A stretch of DNA of 64,000 bases from Streptomyces sclerotialus. Its GTDB lineage: Bacteria > Actinomycetota > Actinomycetes > Streptomycetales > Streptomycetaceae. Below, one piece after another: positions 55,824 through 64,000 of this stretch. Every line of letters starts with the position of its first letter. Positions within the stretch are counted from its first letter, which is position 1. The notes beneath the pieces are model-generated. The model saw only the letters and a list, made by a program, of their open reading frames with translations, made no database searches and had not been told where the DNA came from. Where the stretch lies: NCBI GenBank assembly GCA_000719105.1, contig JODX01000008.1:124001-188000 (forward strand), written 5' to 3'. A program made the translations under genes and the position numbers.

Positions 55824-56141
55824 ATGGCACAGGCAATGCGACGCCCCGAGATGCCCGGATCCCTGCTCGCCACGGACCACCGGCCCCATCCACTCCAGGA
55901 CACCCTGATGGCCGTGACACTCGTGCTCGGGGTGCTCTCCCTCGTCACGGCGGGCTTCCACCACCTGCACCTGGTCAGTTCCTGGGCCGGGCTGGTGGGG
56001 ATCGTCACCGGCGCCTACGGGCAGTACGTCTCGGAGACGACCCGTGAGCGGTTCGGTCTGATCCTGGGCCTCGGCGCCTCGGGAATCGGCTTCTTCCTCG
56101 GCATGGCCCACGGAGGCCTCTTCGGCGGGCTTCTCGGCTGA
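55824..56141 (+). CDS. Small hypothetical membrane protein
   Basis: A 105-residue protein with three hydrophobic segments (residues about 28-45, 52-65 and 77-103), the last being Gly-rich. His-His-Leu-His lies between the first two. GGAGG precedes the ATG at short distance. I do not recognise a family beyond Streptomyces-type conserved membrane proteins. It lies 198 bases upstream of femX and could share regulation with it. Confidence 0.75.
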   Translation: MAQAMRRPEMPGSLLATDHRPHPLQDTLMAVTLVLGVLSLVTAGFHHLHLVSSWAGLVGIVTGAYGQYVSETTRERFGLILGLGASGIGFFLGMAHGGLFGGLLG

Positions 56142-56339
56142 CTCCGTGGCGGCGTCCGGCCCACGGCCCGACGGGTTCGGACGTACCATCGCACGGCTCC
56201 TCCGGGCGCCCCGCCCCGTACCGGTCGGGGCGCAGGTGGACCACGGCCAGTCGGGGGGCGCGCAGGGCGCAGTAGGCTTCGGCGCGAGAGCCGGAGCCCC
56301 TGAACCCATGGGGACACACCAGCCCGAGGAGCGCCCCGA

Positions 56340-57461
56340 ATGAGCCTGACCCTGAGGACTATCAGCCGAGAGCAGCATCTGGCGTACATCCAGAGCCTGC
56401 CGGCCGCGAGCCACATGCAGGTCCCGGCCTGGGCAGATGTCAAGGCCGAGTGGCGCTCCGAGAGCCTCGGGTGGTTCGACGACAGAACGGGCGAGATGGT
56501 CGGTGCCGGCCTGGTTCTCTACCGCCAGCTGCCCAAGATCAAGCGTTATCTCGCCTACCTGCCCGAGGGCCCGGTCATCAACTGGTTCGCGCCGAACCTC
56601 GTCGACTGGCTGGAACCGATGCTCGCGCATCTGAAGCAGCAGGGCGCCTTCTCGGTCAAGATGGGCCCGCCGGTGATCATCCGGCGCTGGGAGGCCACGT
56701 CCATCAAGAAGGGCATCCAGGACCCGGACGTGAAGCGCCTGCGCGACATCGAGGCCGACTTCATCGAGCCGCGCGCCTTCGAGGTGGCCGACAAGCTGCG
56801 GCGCATGGGCTGGCAGCAGGGCGAGGACGGCGGCGCCGGCTTCGGTGACGTGCAGCCGCGCTACGTCTACCAGGTGCCGCTGGCCAACCGGTCCCTGGAA
56901 GAGGTCCACAAGAACTTCAACCAGCTGTGGCGCCGCAACATCAAGAAGGCCGAGAAGGCGGGCGTCGAGGTGGTCCAGGGCGGCTACCACGACCTCGAGG
57001 AGTGGCAGCGGCTGTACGAGATCACCGCCGTGCGCGACCGCTTCCGGCCCCGCCCGCTGTCGTACTTCCAGCGCATGTGGACGGCCCTCAACACCGAGGA
57101 CCCCAACCGCATGCGGCTGTACTTCGCGCGGCACAACGGCGTGAACCTTTCGGCGGCCACGATGCTGGTGGTCGGCGGGCACGTCTGGTATTCGTACGGC
57201 GCCTCGGACAACATCGGGCGCGAGGTACGGCCCTCGAACGCGATGCAGTGGCGGATGCTGCGCGACGCCTACGCCCTCGGCGCGACCGTCTACGACCTGC
57301 GCGGCATCTCCGACTCACTGGACGAGACGGACCACCTGTTCGGGCTGATCCAGTTCAAGGTGGGCACGGGCGGGCAGGCCGCCGAGTACCTCGGCGAGTG
57401 GGACTTCCCGCTGAACAAGCTGCTCCACAAGGCGCTCGACATCTACATGTCGCGCCGCTGA
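56340..57461 (+). CDS. femX: FemX-like lipid II:glycine transferase
   Basis: A 373-residue Fem/FemABX-family aminoacyltransferase made of two GNAT-like subdomains (for example NFNQLWRRNIKKAEKAGVEV and YDLRGISDSLDETDHLFGLIQFKVG). In S. coelicolor FemX adds the glycine branch to peptidoglycan precursors and is essential unless VanK is present. It lies 98 bases upstream of the alanine-racemase-like gene. Confidence 0.92.
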   Translation: MSLTLRTISREQHLAYIQSLPAASHMQVPAWADVKAEWRSESLGWFDDRTGEMVGAGLVLYRQLPKIKRYLAYLPEGPVINWFAPNLVDWLEPMLAHLKQQGAFSVKMGPPVIIRRWEATSIKKGIQDPDVKRLRDIEADFIEPRAFEVADKLRRMGWQQGEDGGAGFGDVQPRYVYQVPLANRSLEEVHKNFNQLWRRNIKKAEKAGVEVVQGGYHDLEEWQRLYEITAVRDRFRPRPLSYFQRMWTALNTEDPNRMRLYFARHNGVNLSAATMLVVGGHVWYSYGASDNIGREVRPSNAMQWRMLRDAYALGATVYDLRGISDSLDETDHLFGLIQFKVGTGGQAAEYLGEWDFPLNKLLHKALDIYMSRR

Positions 57462-57558
57462 GCCCCGTAGGGCTCGCCCCGCCGGTCCGGCGGATGCACC
57501 ACAATTCGCAGTACACCTTTGATTCACCGCAGCCACGAGAAAGGTTCCGGGACCGGCC

Positions 57559-58590
57559 ATGGCGCTCACGCTCTACGTCGACACCGCGCGCTGGCGGGCA
57601 CACCACAAGCACGTGCAGGAGCAGTTCCCGGGACTCGTCCCCGTTTGCAAGGGCAACGGCTACGGCTTCGGCCACGAGCGGCTGGCGGAGGAGGCCACGC
57701 GCCTCGGCGCGGACGTCCTCGCCGTCGGCACGACGTACGAGGCCGCCCGGATCAAGGACTGGTTCGGCGGTGACCTGCTGGTGCTGACGCCGTTCAGGAG
57801 GGGCGAGGAGCCCGTCCCGCTGCCCGACCGCGTCATCCGCTCCGTGTCGTCCATCGACGGCGTGTACGGCCTCGTGGGCGCCCGTGTGGTCATCGAGGTC
57901 ATGTCCTCGATGAAGCGACACGGTGTGAGCGAGCAGGACCTGCCCCAGCTCCACGCGGCCATAGAGAACGTCCGGCTGGAGGGCTTCGCCATCCATCTGC
58001 CGCTGGACCGCACCGACGGCTCGGACGCCGTCGAGGAGGTCATCGGCTGGATGGACCGGCTGCGCGCGGCCCGGCTGCCGCTGCACACCATGTTCGTGAG
58101 CCACCTCAAGGCCGAGGAGCTGGCCCGGCTGCAGCAGCAGTTCCCGCAGACCCGCTTCCGCGCCCGTATCGGCACCCGGCTGTGGCTCGGGGACCACGAG
58201 GCGACCGAGTACCGCGGGGCCGTCCTGGACGTCACCCGCGTCGCCAAGGGCGACCGCTTCGGCTACCGGCAGCAGAAGGCCGCCTCGGACGGCTTCCTGG
58301 TGGTCGTGGCGGGCGGTACGTCGCACGGGGTGGGCCTGGAGGCCCCCAAGGCGCTGCACGGCGTCATGCCGCGCGCCAAGGGCGTCGCCCGGGCGGGCCT
58401 CGCCACGGTGAACCGAAATCTCTCGCCGTTCGTGTGGGGCGGCAAGCAGCGCTGGTTCGCGGAGCCGCCGCACATGCAGGTGTCGATCCTGTTCGTGCCG
58501 GCCGACGCACCGGAGCCGAAGGTCGGGGAGGAACTGGTGGCGCATCTGCGGCACACCACGACGCAGTTCGACCGGATCGTCGACCGCTGA
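57559..58590 (+). CDS. Alanine-racemase-like PLP protein
   Basis: A 343-residue fold-type III PLP protein. The N-terminal barrel begins LYVDTARWRAHHKHV and the PLP lysine is in VCKGNGYGFGHE, a variant of the KANAYGHG motif. The C-terminal beta domain keeps TRLWLGD. Key racemase segments, including the catalytic tyrosine region, are not recognisable, and the motif differs from housekeeping Alr. It may act on another substrate or be a PLP-binding partner of FemX; the pairing is seen in other Streptomyces. Confidence 0.82.
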   Translation: MALTLYVDTARWRAHHKHVQEQFPGLVPVCKGNGYGFGHERLAEEATRLGADVLAVGTTYEAARIKDWFGGDLLVLTPFRRGEEPVPLPDRVIRSVSSIDGVYGLVGARVVIEVMSSMKRHGVSEQDLPQLHAAIENVRLEGFAIHLPLDRTDGSDAVEEVIGWMDRLRAARLPLHTMFVSHLKAEELARLQQQFPQTRFRARIGTRLWLGDHEATEYRGAVLDVTRVAKGDRFGYRQQKAASDGFLVVVAGGTSHGVGLEAPKALHGVMPRAKGVARAGLATVNRNLSPFVWGGKQRWFAEPPHMQVSILFVPADAPEPKVGEELVAHLRHTTTQFDRIVDR

Positions 58591-58673
58591 GCCTCCGCCG
58601 GGCCCAACGGGCCCACTGAAGCTCTCGGGAGCTTTCCACCGGCAGCCGCATCGGCCGGCAGGCCGGACGCGGT

Positions 58674-58707
58674 GAAGGCCGTGCACGGATGTCCGTGCAC
58701 GGCCTTC
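58674..58707. terminator. Perfect bidirectional terminator
   Basis: Sixteen-base arms, GAAGGCCGTGCACGGA and its complement, around a TG loop, between the convergent racemase-like and glycosyltransferase genes. Confidence 0.9.
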
Positions 58708-58772
58708 GACGTTGCTGCATCGGGCCTGAGGTCTCGTCCACCGCGGGGATCGCCCCCTCCGCCCGCGTTCGC

Positions 58773-60272
58773 TCAGGGCGAATCGTTCGCCGCGCCCTTG
58801 CTGCCCCACTCGACGGCCTGTCCACCGAGATGGTCCACATGGGCTGGGGGGTGGGCGGCCGGGCCGAGCACGAAGACGTCCTCCGCACCGTCCAGTACCC
58901 CGCCCGCCGGATCGTCGTCGCCGGCCCTGCGCACCACGTCCCGCTCCGGCAGGTAAATGTCCCGTACGACGACTGCGCACAGGTAGAGAGTCCCCAGCAG
59001 GTGGACGACGACCGCGAAGTGGTATCCCTCGGCCGGCAGCCCCTTGTGGGCGTCCCCGCTGGTCGTGTACGCGAGGTACATCCAGATCCCGAGGAAGTAC
59101 CCGACTTCGCACGCCTGCCAGATCAGGAAGTCCCGCCAGCGCGGCCGGGCCAGTGCGGCGAGCGGAATCAGCCAGAGCACGTACTGCGGCGAGTACACCT
59201 TGTTGGTGAGGACGAAGGCCGCGACGATCAGGAAGGCCAGCTGGGCCAAGCGCGGTCGGCGGGGGGCGGTGAACGCCATGGCCGCGATGCCGGCACAGGC
59301 CAGCACCATCATGATCATCGCGTAGGTGTTGGCCGCGTCCGCGCTGATCTGGACGTTCATCCGCTGCGAGATCACCAGGAAGACGGAACCGAAGTCGACG
59401 CCGCGCTCTCGGCTGAAGCCGTAGAACTTCGCCCATCCCTCCGGTGCGAGCAGCATCACCGGGAGGTTCACCGCCAGCCAGGCCCCGGCAGCGCCCATGA
59501 GGGCGGTTCCGAACTCCCGCCACTTGCCCGCCCGCCAGCACAGCACCAGCAGGGGACCGAGCACCAGGAACGGATAGAACTTGGCCGCCGTGGCGAGCCC
59601 GACCAGCACACCGAAGGCGAGGGGACGTCGCCGCGACCACATCAGCAGTGCGGCGGCCAGCAGCGCCACGGCCAGCAGATCCCAGTTGATGGTGGCCGTC
59701 AGAGCGAAGGCGGGCGCCAGGGCGACCAGGAGACCGTCCCAGGGGCGTCGGCGCTGGGTGCGAACGGTGCAGACGGCGATGACCACCGCGCACACCATCA
59801 GCATCCCGGCATTGACCATCCAGTACCACTGCTCCTGGTCCTGGATGCTGCCGCCGCCCGGGGTGAGCCAGGAGGCGGCCTCCATGAAGAGGCCCGTCAG
59901 CACGGGGTACTCCAGGTACTCCATGTCGCCGGTCAGTTTGTCGAAGTACGGAACGAGCCCGTCGGCGAAGCCGCGTCCCTGGTACAGGTGCGGGATGTCC
60001 GAGTAGCAGGCGTGCGTGTACTGGGAGCTGGCTCCGAAGAACCAGGCGCCGTCGTAGCAGGGCAGCTTCTGCACCATGCCGAGGGCGAACATGCCGATCG
60101 CGACCAGCGCGACGACCCGTACGGGGGTCCACCAGGACATTCCGAGGACGGCGCGGTGCCCGATGGGACCGCCGATCAGCTCGCTGCCGGAGGCCGCGAC
60201 CTCGTCCTCCCTGGTCGGCCGCACCGGCTCGGACTCGTCCACGCTCATTCGCGTCGTGTCTGCACTGGGCAT
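58773..60272 (-). CDS. Polytopic glycosyltransferase (GT87 / mannosyltransferase-like)
   Basis: A 499-residue membrane protein with about ten helices. After the first helix, the extracytoplasmic loop YDGAWFFGASSQYTHACYSDIPHLYQGRGFADGLVPY carries acidic residues typical of polyprenyl-phosphate-dependent GT-C enzymes. TAAKFYPFLVL and TNKVYSPQYVLWLIPL are diagnostic. It probably adds mannose or another sugar to a lipid or cell-wall glycan. ATG 60272 is chosen for spacing from GGCAGG; ATG 60281 is also possible. Confidence 0.88.
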   Translation of the reverse strand: MPSADTTRMSVDESEPVRPTREDEVAASGSELIGGPIGHRAVLGMSWWTPVRVVALVAIGMFALGMVQKLPCYDGAWFFGASSQYTHACYSDIPHLYQGRGFADGLVPYFDKLTGDMEYLEYPVLTGLFMEAASWLTPGGGSIQDQEQWYWMVNAGMLMVCAVVIAVCTVRTQRRRPWDGLLVALAPAFALTATINWDLLAVALLAAALLMWSRRRPLAFGVLVGLATAAKFYPFLVLGPLLVLCWRAGKWREFGTALMGAAGAWLAVNLPVMLLAPEGWAKFYGFSRERGVDFGSVFLVISQRMNVQISADAANTYAMIMMVLACAGIAAMAFTAPRRPRLAQLAFLIVAAFVLTNKVYSPQYVLWLIPLAALARPRWRDFLIWQACEVGYFLGIWMYLAYTTSGDAHKGLPAEGYHFAVVVHLLGTLYLCAVVVRDIYLPERDVVRRAGDDDPAGGVLDGAEDVFVLGPAAHPPAHVDHLGGQAVEWGSKGAANDSP

Positions 60273-60308
60273 GCCGCACATCCTGCCGTACGTATCTGGG
60301 AATACGCC

Positions 60309-60344
60309 GAGGGCCGTCGCACCCGGACGGGTGCGGCGGCCCTC
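60309..60344 (-). terminator. Terminator hairpin after the PBP gene
   Basis: Sixteen-base arms from GAGGGCCG, with one G-T pair, around GGAC. It directly abuts a parS site at 60345. Confidence 0.85.
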
Positions 60345-60358
60345 GTTTCACGTGAAAC
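60345..60358. other. parS site (exact)
   Basis: GTTTCACGTGAAAC, immediately next to the terminator hairpin. Confidence 0.93.
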
Positions 60359-60372
60359 GGTCCCCGTCGGGT

Positions 60373-60386
60373 GTTTCACGCGAAAC
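60373..60386. other. parS-like site (one mismatch) in a hairpin
   Basis: GTTTCACGCGAAAC differs from parS at one central base. It is the core of a 24-base hairpin (60368-60391), 14 bases before the PBP stop. Confidence 0.7.
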
Positions 60387-60399
60387 ACCCGGGGTGGGG

Positions 60400-63057
60400 T
60401 TATTCGTCGCCCTCTCCGTCGTTCCCCGCGAAGAGGCCGCCACCACCGTTCTGATTGCCTCTCGAGTTGCCTTCGCTCACCGATGGTGAGGGTTCGGCGC
60501 CATCGTCCGTGCCGCCGATGTCGTTGCCGGCAGTGTCGTCCTCCCCGGTGTCATTGCAGGTGGGGTCGAACGGGTTGTTGCAGGTGGTCTCGCTCACCGA
60601 CGGGCTCGGCTCGGGCTCGGACTCGCTCGGGGACGGGCTTGGCTCGGGACTCTCCTCCGCGGACTCCGTCACCGACGGGGTCGGGGTGGGATCCGGGTTG
60701 TCGTTGACGATCTCACCGATGGGCTCGGGCACCGGGAACTGCATGACCTTCTTGCCCTTGAGCGCCTGCTCCATGTAGTCGTGCCAGATCTCCGCCGGGA
60801 ACGAGGCACCATGGATCGAGTCCTCGCCACCTGTGCCGTACATCTTCAGGAACTCACGGTTCTTGTTGCTCTCGTCGTCGTCCATGCGGTACATGCCGAT
60901 CGCGGTCGACAACTGCGGGGTGTATCCGACGAACCAGGCGGACTTGTTGCCGTCGGTGGTACCGGTCTTGCCGGCCACCTCCCGGCCTTCCAGCTGGGCG
61001 TTGGTGCCGGTGCCCTCCTCGACCACGGTCTTCAGGACGTCGGTGACGTTGTCGGCGACCTTGGCCTCGAAGGCTTCGGTCTCCTGTGCGACCTCGTCAT
61101 GCTGGAAGACGGTGCCGTCCTGGTCGGTGACCTCCGACACGGAGTGGACGTCGTGGGCCGTGCCGCTGGCCGCGAAGGTGGCGTACGCGCCGGCCATCCG
61201 GATCGCGCTGGGGCTGGACGTACCGATGGAGAAAGTCGGATAGTCGGCGCCGGCCAGGCTGTTCTCCAGGATTCCGGCGTCCGTGGCGGCTTCCTTGACC
61301 TTGTCCAGACCGACATCCATGCCGAGCTGGACGAAGGCGGAGTTGGCCGAGATCCTCATCGCCTCGCGGAGGGTGATGTCGTAGTCAGGGGGAGTGCCGT
61401 ACGACTCGTCACCATCGTTGACCTGGTTCCATTCCTCCCCCTCCTCGTTGTGCCAGACCGTCCCGTCGTACTGGTTGATCTTCAGCTTGTTCTTGCCGCT
61501 GTACAGGCTCTTCGGGGAGGCGATGGTGCGCTCGTTCTTCGCCTGCTCGGCGTCGCCGTCGGGATCGCGCACACCCCACTTCATCGCGGCCGCCAGGACG
61601 AACGGCTTGAACGTCGAGCCCACCTGCGCACCGGTCTCGTCCGCGTTGTTGGTGAAGTGCTCGGTCGCGTCCGCACCGCCGTAGATGGCCTTGATCGCTC
61701 CTGATGCCGGGTCCACCGACGCGCCGCCGAACTCCACGTGGGTGTCCGTCTTCGGGCGCGACTCGGGGTCGATGTTCTCCTTGCGGACCTTGGTGACGGC
61801 GTCCTCGAGCTGCCCGACCATCTTCTTGTCGAAGGTGGTGTGGATCTCGTAGCCGCCCTCCTGCAGATCCTTCTCGGTGATGTCGGTGTTCCTGATGATG
61901 TAGGCCTTGGCGGTATCGACGAGATAACCGATCTGACCACTCAGCTGCGTGTTCGACCGCGGGTTCTCGATCTTGGGGAAGTCATCGAACTCCGCCCGCT
62001 TGGCCTGCGAGATGCGCTTGTCCGCGACCATCTCGTCGAGGATCCACTTCCAGCGCTTGACAGCCCGCTTCTGGTTGGCCTGGGGGGTGGCCTCCGGGTC
62101 GATCGACACGGCGCCGGCCGGGTCGTAGTACGTCGCTCCCTTGAGCACCGCCGCGAGGAAGGCGCACTGGCTCTCGTCGAGATCCTTGGCTTCCTCGTCG
62201 AAGTACGCACGCGCAGCCGCCTGGATCCCGTAGGCGCCGCGGCCGTAGTAGGCAGTGTTCAGATAGCCCGCCATGACCTCCTCCTTGGACATCTTGGCGC
62301 CCACCTTGATGGAGATGAAGAGCTCTTTGAACTTCCGGGAGAGGGTCTGCGACCGGTCGTCCAGCATCGCGTTCTTCACGTACTGCTGGGTGATGGTCGA
62401 GCCGCCCTGGGTCTGGCCGCCCGTGGCCATGTTGAACAGGGCGCGCCCGATGCCCATGGGGTCGACGCCCTTGTCGGTCTCGAACGTCTTGTTCTCGGCC
62501 GACATGACGGCGTACCGCATGGCCTCGGGAATCTGCTCGTACGGGATGATCTGGCGGTTTATCTCCCCACCGGTGGCGACCATCTGACTGCCGTCGTCCC
62601 AGTAGTAGACGTTGTTCTGCGCCTCAGCCGCCAGCGCCGGCTTGGGGATTCCCACCATGGCGTACCCGAACCCTGCGATCGCCACCAAGCTCCCGAAGAA
62701 CCCGATGAACAGCCCGGTCACCAGCCGCCACGACGGTACCCAGCGCGCGGCTCCGTACTTGCCCGCGCGCGGGTAGTCGATGAACCGGTTATGGGTGGGC
62801 GGGGCAGCACGTCCCCTGCCGCGTCCCGGGCCCTCGGGTGCTCTCCGACGGCCTCCCTGGGCTCTTTGCGCCGCCCGGCGCGCCTCGGCACGGCCGGCGT
62901 AGGGGCGCTCCTCATCTCCCGGATCATAGGAACCGGAGGGGGAGCCGGTGGCGCCTCGCGGTGCCGCGCGGCGGCCGGAGGACGCCGATTGGCCGCGTCG
63001 GGCGGCGGCGCGTCCGCCTCCCTGCGACGGCGGCGGTTTGCGACGGTGCTCGCTCAT
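60400..63057 (-). CDS. Class A penicillin-binding protein
   Basis: An 885-residue bifunctional cell-wall synthase. A 100-residue basic, disordered cytoplasmic N-terminus precedes one membrane helix (residues about 115-140). The GT51 glycosyltransferase has ENKTFETDKGVDPMG and QGGSTITQQYVKN. The transpeptidase has the SXXK serine in GSTFKPFVLA, the SXN triad as SAN and KTGTT. The C-terminal 110 residues are Ser/Pro/Glu/Asp-rich with a Cys pair, CNNPFDPTC. ATG 63057 is chosen for GAGGAGT upstream. Confidence 0.95.
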   Translation of the reverse strand: MSEHRRKPPPSQGGGRAAARRGQSASSGRRAAPRGATGSPSGSYDPGDEERPYAGRAEARRAAQRAQGGRRRAPEGPGRGRGRAAPPTHNRFIDYPRAGKYGAARWVPSWRLVTGLFIGFFGSLVAIAGFGYAMVGIPKPALAAEAQNNVYYWDDGSQMVATGGEINRQIIPYEQIPEAMRYAVMSAENKTFETDKGVDPMGIGRALFNMATGGQTQGGSTITQQYVKNAMLDDRSQTLSRKFKELFISIKVGAKMSKEEVMAGYLNTAYYGRGAYGIQAAARAYFDEEAKDLDESQCAFLAAVLKGATYYDPAGAVSIDPEATPQANQKRAVKRWKWILDEMVADKRISQAKRAEFDDFPKIENPRSNTQLSGQIGYLVDTAKAYIIRNTDITEKDLQEGGYEIHTTFDKKMVGQLEDAVTKVRKENIDPESRPKTDTHVEFGGASVDPASGAIKAIYGGADATEHFTNNADETGAQVGSTFKPFVLAAAMKWGVRDPDGDAEQAKNERTIASPKSLYSGKNKLKINQYDGTVWHNEEGEEWNQVNDGDESYGTPPDYDITLREAMRISANSAFVQLGMDVGLDKVKEAATDAGILENSLAGADYPTFSIGTSSPSAIRMAGAYATFAASGTAHDVHSVSEVTDQDGTVFQHDEVAQETEAFEAKVADNVTDVLKTVVEEGTGTNAQLEGREVAGKTGTTDGNKSAWFVGYTPQLSTAIGMYRMDDDESNKNREFLKMYGTGGEDSIHGASFPAEIWHDYMEQALKGKKVMQFPVPEPIGEIVNDNPDPTPTPSVTESAEESPEPSPSPSESEPEPSPSVSETTCNNPFDPTCNDTGEDDTAGNDIGGTDDGAEPSPSVSEGNSRGNQNGGGGLFAGNDGEGDE

Positions 63058-63327
63058 CGAACGATTACTCCTCGGGCAGGCGCGCCCCTGCGCGCCTGGA
63101 AACGGCAGCTGCTTTCCGGTCCCCCCGAAGTACGGATGTGGTCGATCCCGCATTCACCCGTACTGCACCAGGGACGACGACGCTCTCGGACGTCACTCGG
63201 TTCCCGGTGGTGTGCATGGCGCACAGACTACGCACCGGCAAAACGATCCGAGCATCGAACTTCACCCCAAAACAGGCAAGTTGTATCCCACGAAACGGTG
63301 ATGTGATCGCGTTCACCGTGCCCCCTC

Positions 63328-63356
63328 TTGTCGCATCCGGAGGGTCGTTCTATCGT
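63328..63356 (+). promoter_or_regulatory. Putative padR promoter
   Basis: -35 TTGTCG (63328-63333) and -10 TATCGT (63351-63356) with a 17-base spacer, a good HrdB-type promoter. Its -10 runs into the operator palindrome. Confidence 0.6.
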
Positions 63357-63386
63357 GCTGATGTATCGAGTCGATACATCAGCACG
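63354..63386. promoter_or_regulatory. 33-bp palindromic PadR operator
   Basis: Sixteen-base arms, CGTGCTGATGTATCGA and its complement, flank a single G. It contains the PadR-type ATGT...ACAT core and covers the -10 and expected start point, so PadR should repress its own gene. Confidence 0.75.
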
Positions 63387-63430
63387 ACATAAAGACGTCT
63401 CGGTGAGGCCGTGGCAGAGAGGAGGCGACC

Positions 63431-64000
63431 ATGAGCCGGCGTTCCGGAATCCTGGAGTTCGCCGTACTCGGACTGCTCCGTGAGGCCCCGATGCACGGCT
63501 ACGAGCTGCGCAAACGACTCAATACGTCACTGGGTGTGTTCCGCGCCTTCAGCTACGGGACGCTGTACCCCTGCCTCAAGACGCTGGTCGCGAACGGCTG
63601 GTTGATCGAAGAGTCGGGAGGAGCCCAGCAGGACGCTCACGCCGCTCCGCTCGCAGGACGACGGGCGAAAATCGTCTACCGGCTGACCGCGGAAGGTAAG
63701 GAGCACTTCGAGGAGCTGCTCTCCCAGACGGGCCCCGACGCGTACGAGGACGAGCACTTCGCCGCGCGTTTCGCCTTCTTCGGGCAGACCTCCCGCGATG
63801 TGCGCATGCGCGTCCTGGAGGGCCGCCGCAGCCGTCTGGAGGAGCGCCTGGAAAAGATGCGCGCCTCGCTGGCGCGCACCCGGGAGCGCCTCGACGACTA
63901 CACCCTCGAGCTCCAGCGCCACGGGATGGAGTCCGTGGAGCGCGAAGTGCGCTGGCTGAACGAGCTCATCGAGAGCGAGCGGGCGGGACGGGACCTCAGG
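63431..64000 (+). CDS. PadR-family transcriptional regulator (C-terminus cut by window edge)
   Basis: At least 190 residues are in the window. The winged helix reads LEFAVLGLLREAPMHGYELRKRLN, then AFSYGTLYPCLKTLVANGWL and RLTAEGKEHFEELL. The C-terminal half is a long charged helix for dimerisation (LEERLEKMRASLARTRERL). GGAGG precedes the ATG. The promoter/palindrome upstream suggests autoregulation. Confidence 0.92.
   Translation, partial: MSRRSGILEFAVLGLLREAPMHGYELRKRLNTSLGVFRAFSYGTLYPCLKTLVANGWLIEESGGAQQDAHAAPLAGRRAKIVYRLTAEGKEHFEELLSQTGPDAYEDEHFAARFAFFGQTSRDVRMRVLEGRRSRLEERLEKMRASLARTRERLDDYTLELQRHGMESVEREVRWLNELIESERAGRDLR

Larger units (their letters stand above)
63058..63430. other. 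Divergent PBP-PadR intergenic region
   Basis: This 373-base gap has no gene. Its right part holds the PadR promoter and operator described separately. Confidence 0.5.

Noticed and set aside
57355..60351. A 998-codon minus-strand frame spanning the femX end, the racemase-like gene and the glycosyltransferase gene
   Set aside because: It runs antisense to two well-supported plus-strand genes and out of frame with the glycosyltransferase; no domain is recognisable.

Overview
The window is a GC-rich (roughly 70%+) actinobacterial core-chromosome segment, almost certainly Streptomyces. The evidence is the very high third-position GC, ssgA/ssgR (sporulation genes of streptomycete-type actinomycetes), dtpA with its extracytoplasmic copper genes, femX, and many genes starting on GTG or TTG. 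Twelve exact or near-exact copies of the ParB site parS (GTTTCACGTGAAAC) are scattered through it, and dnaB lies next to rpsF-ssb-rpsR-rplI. Both facts place it close to oriC. Gene order matches what I recall of the S. coelicolor SCO3900-SCO3970 interval in reverse, so the origin should lie beyond the right end. I see no prophage, insertion sequence, CRISPR array or tRNA/rRNA gene.

Layout. 1-1121: start of a Tat-exported intradiol-dioxygenase-like protein and a SpoIIAB/RsbW-like ATPase. 1488-8178: an outward-facing copper cassette (membrane protein, YcnI domain, Sco, PCuAC, CopC-CopD fusion, DyP peroxidase DtpA). 8358-12060: pheA, serS and a HAD phosphatase. 12628-16619: a minus-strand unit of two ABC-2 exporters plus a small arginine-tailed protein. 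16810-22309: an epoxide-hydrolase/SDR fusion, KptA, a flavin oxidoreductase, a second HAD protein and an M23 peptidase. 22452-28619: cydA-cydB-cydDC behind a Rex operator. 28980-33974: an HisC-like aminotransferase, a LacI regulator, a PPP-like phosphatase and a membrane protein.

34111-36122: thiC behind a TPP riboswitch. 36158-43759: a YibE/F protein, ssgA, ssgR, DUF5326, cupin, holin-like protein, ptpA, a Cys/Met-metabolism PLP enzyme, LysR and NUDIX. 43821-50276: flavohemoprotein, GNATs, an MFS/MarR pair and a serine hydrolase. 50374-55559: dnaB, a MATE transporter and the rplI-rpsR-ssb-rpsF operon. 55824-63057: a membrane protein, femX, an alanine-racemase-like protein, a polytopic glycosyltransferase and a class A penicillin-binding protein. 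63431-end: a PadR regulator with a clear operator.

The most interesting signal is how parS sites are fitted into other functions. One forms a hairpin arm inside the thiC TPP riboswitch. One is the core of a 32-bp palindromic terminator. One lies inside dtpA, where it appears to replace a conserved glycine. One overlaps the start of cydD, with two more just upstream. Three intergenic regions (before serS, kptA and dnaB) also carry clustered DnaA-box-like nonamers. All of this is read directly from the sequence without alignment or search tools; family names and synteny come from memory.
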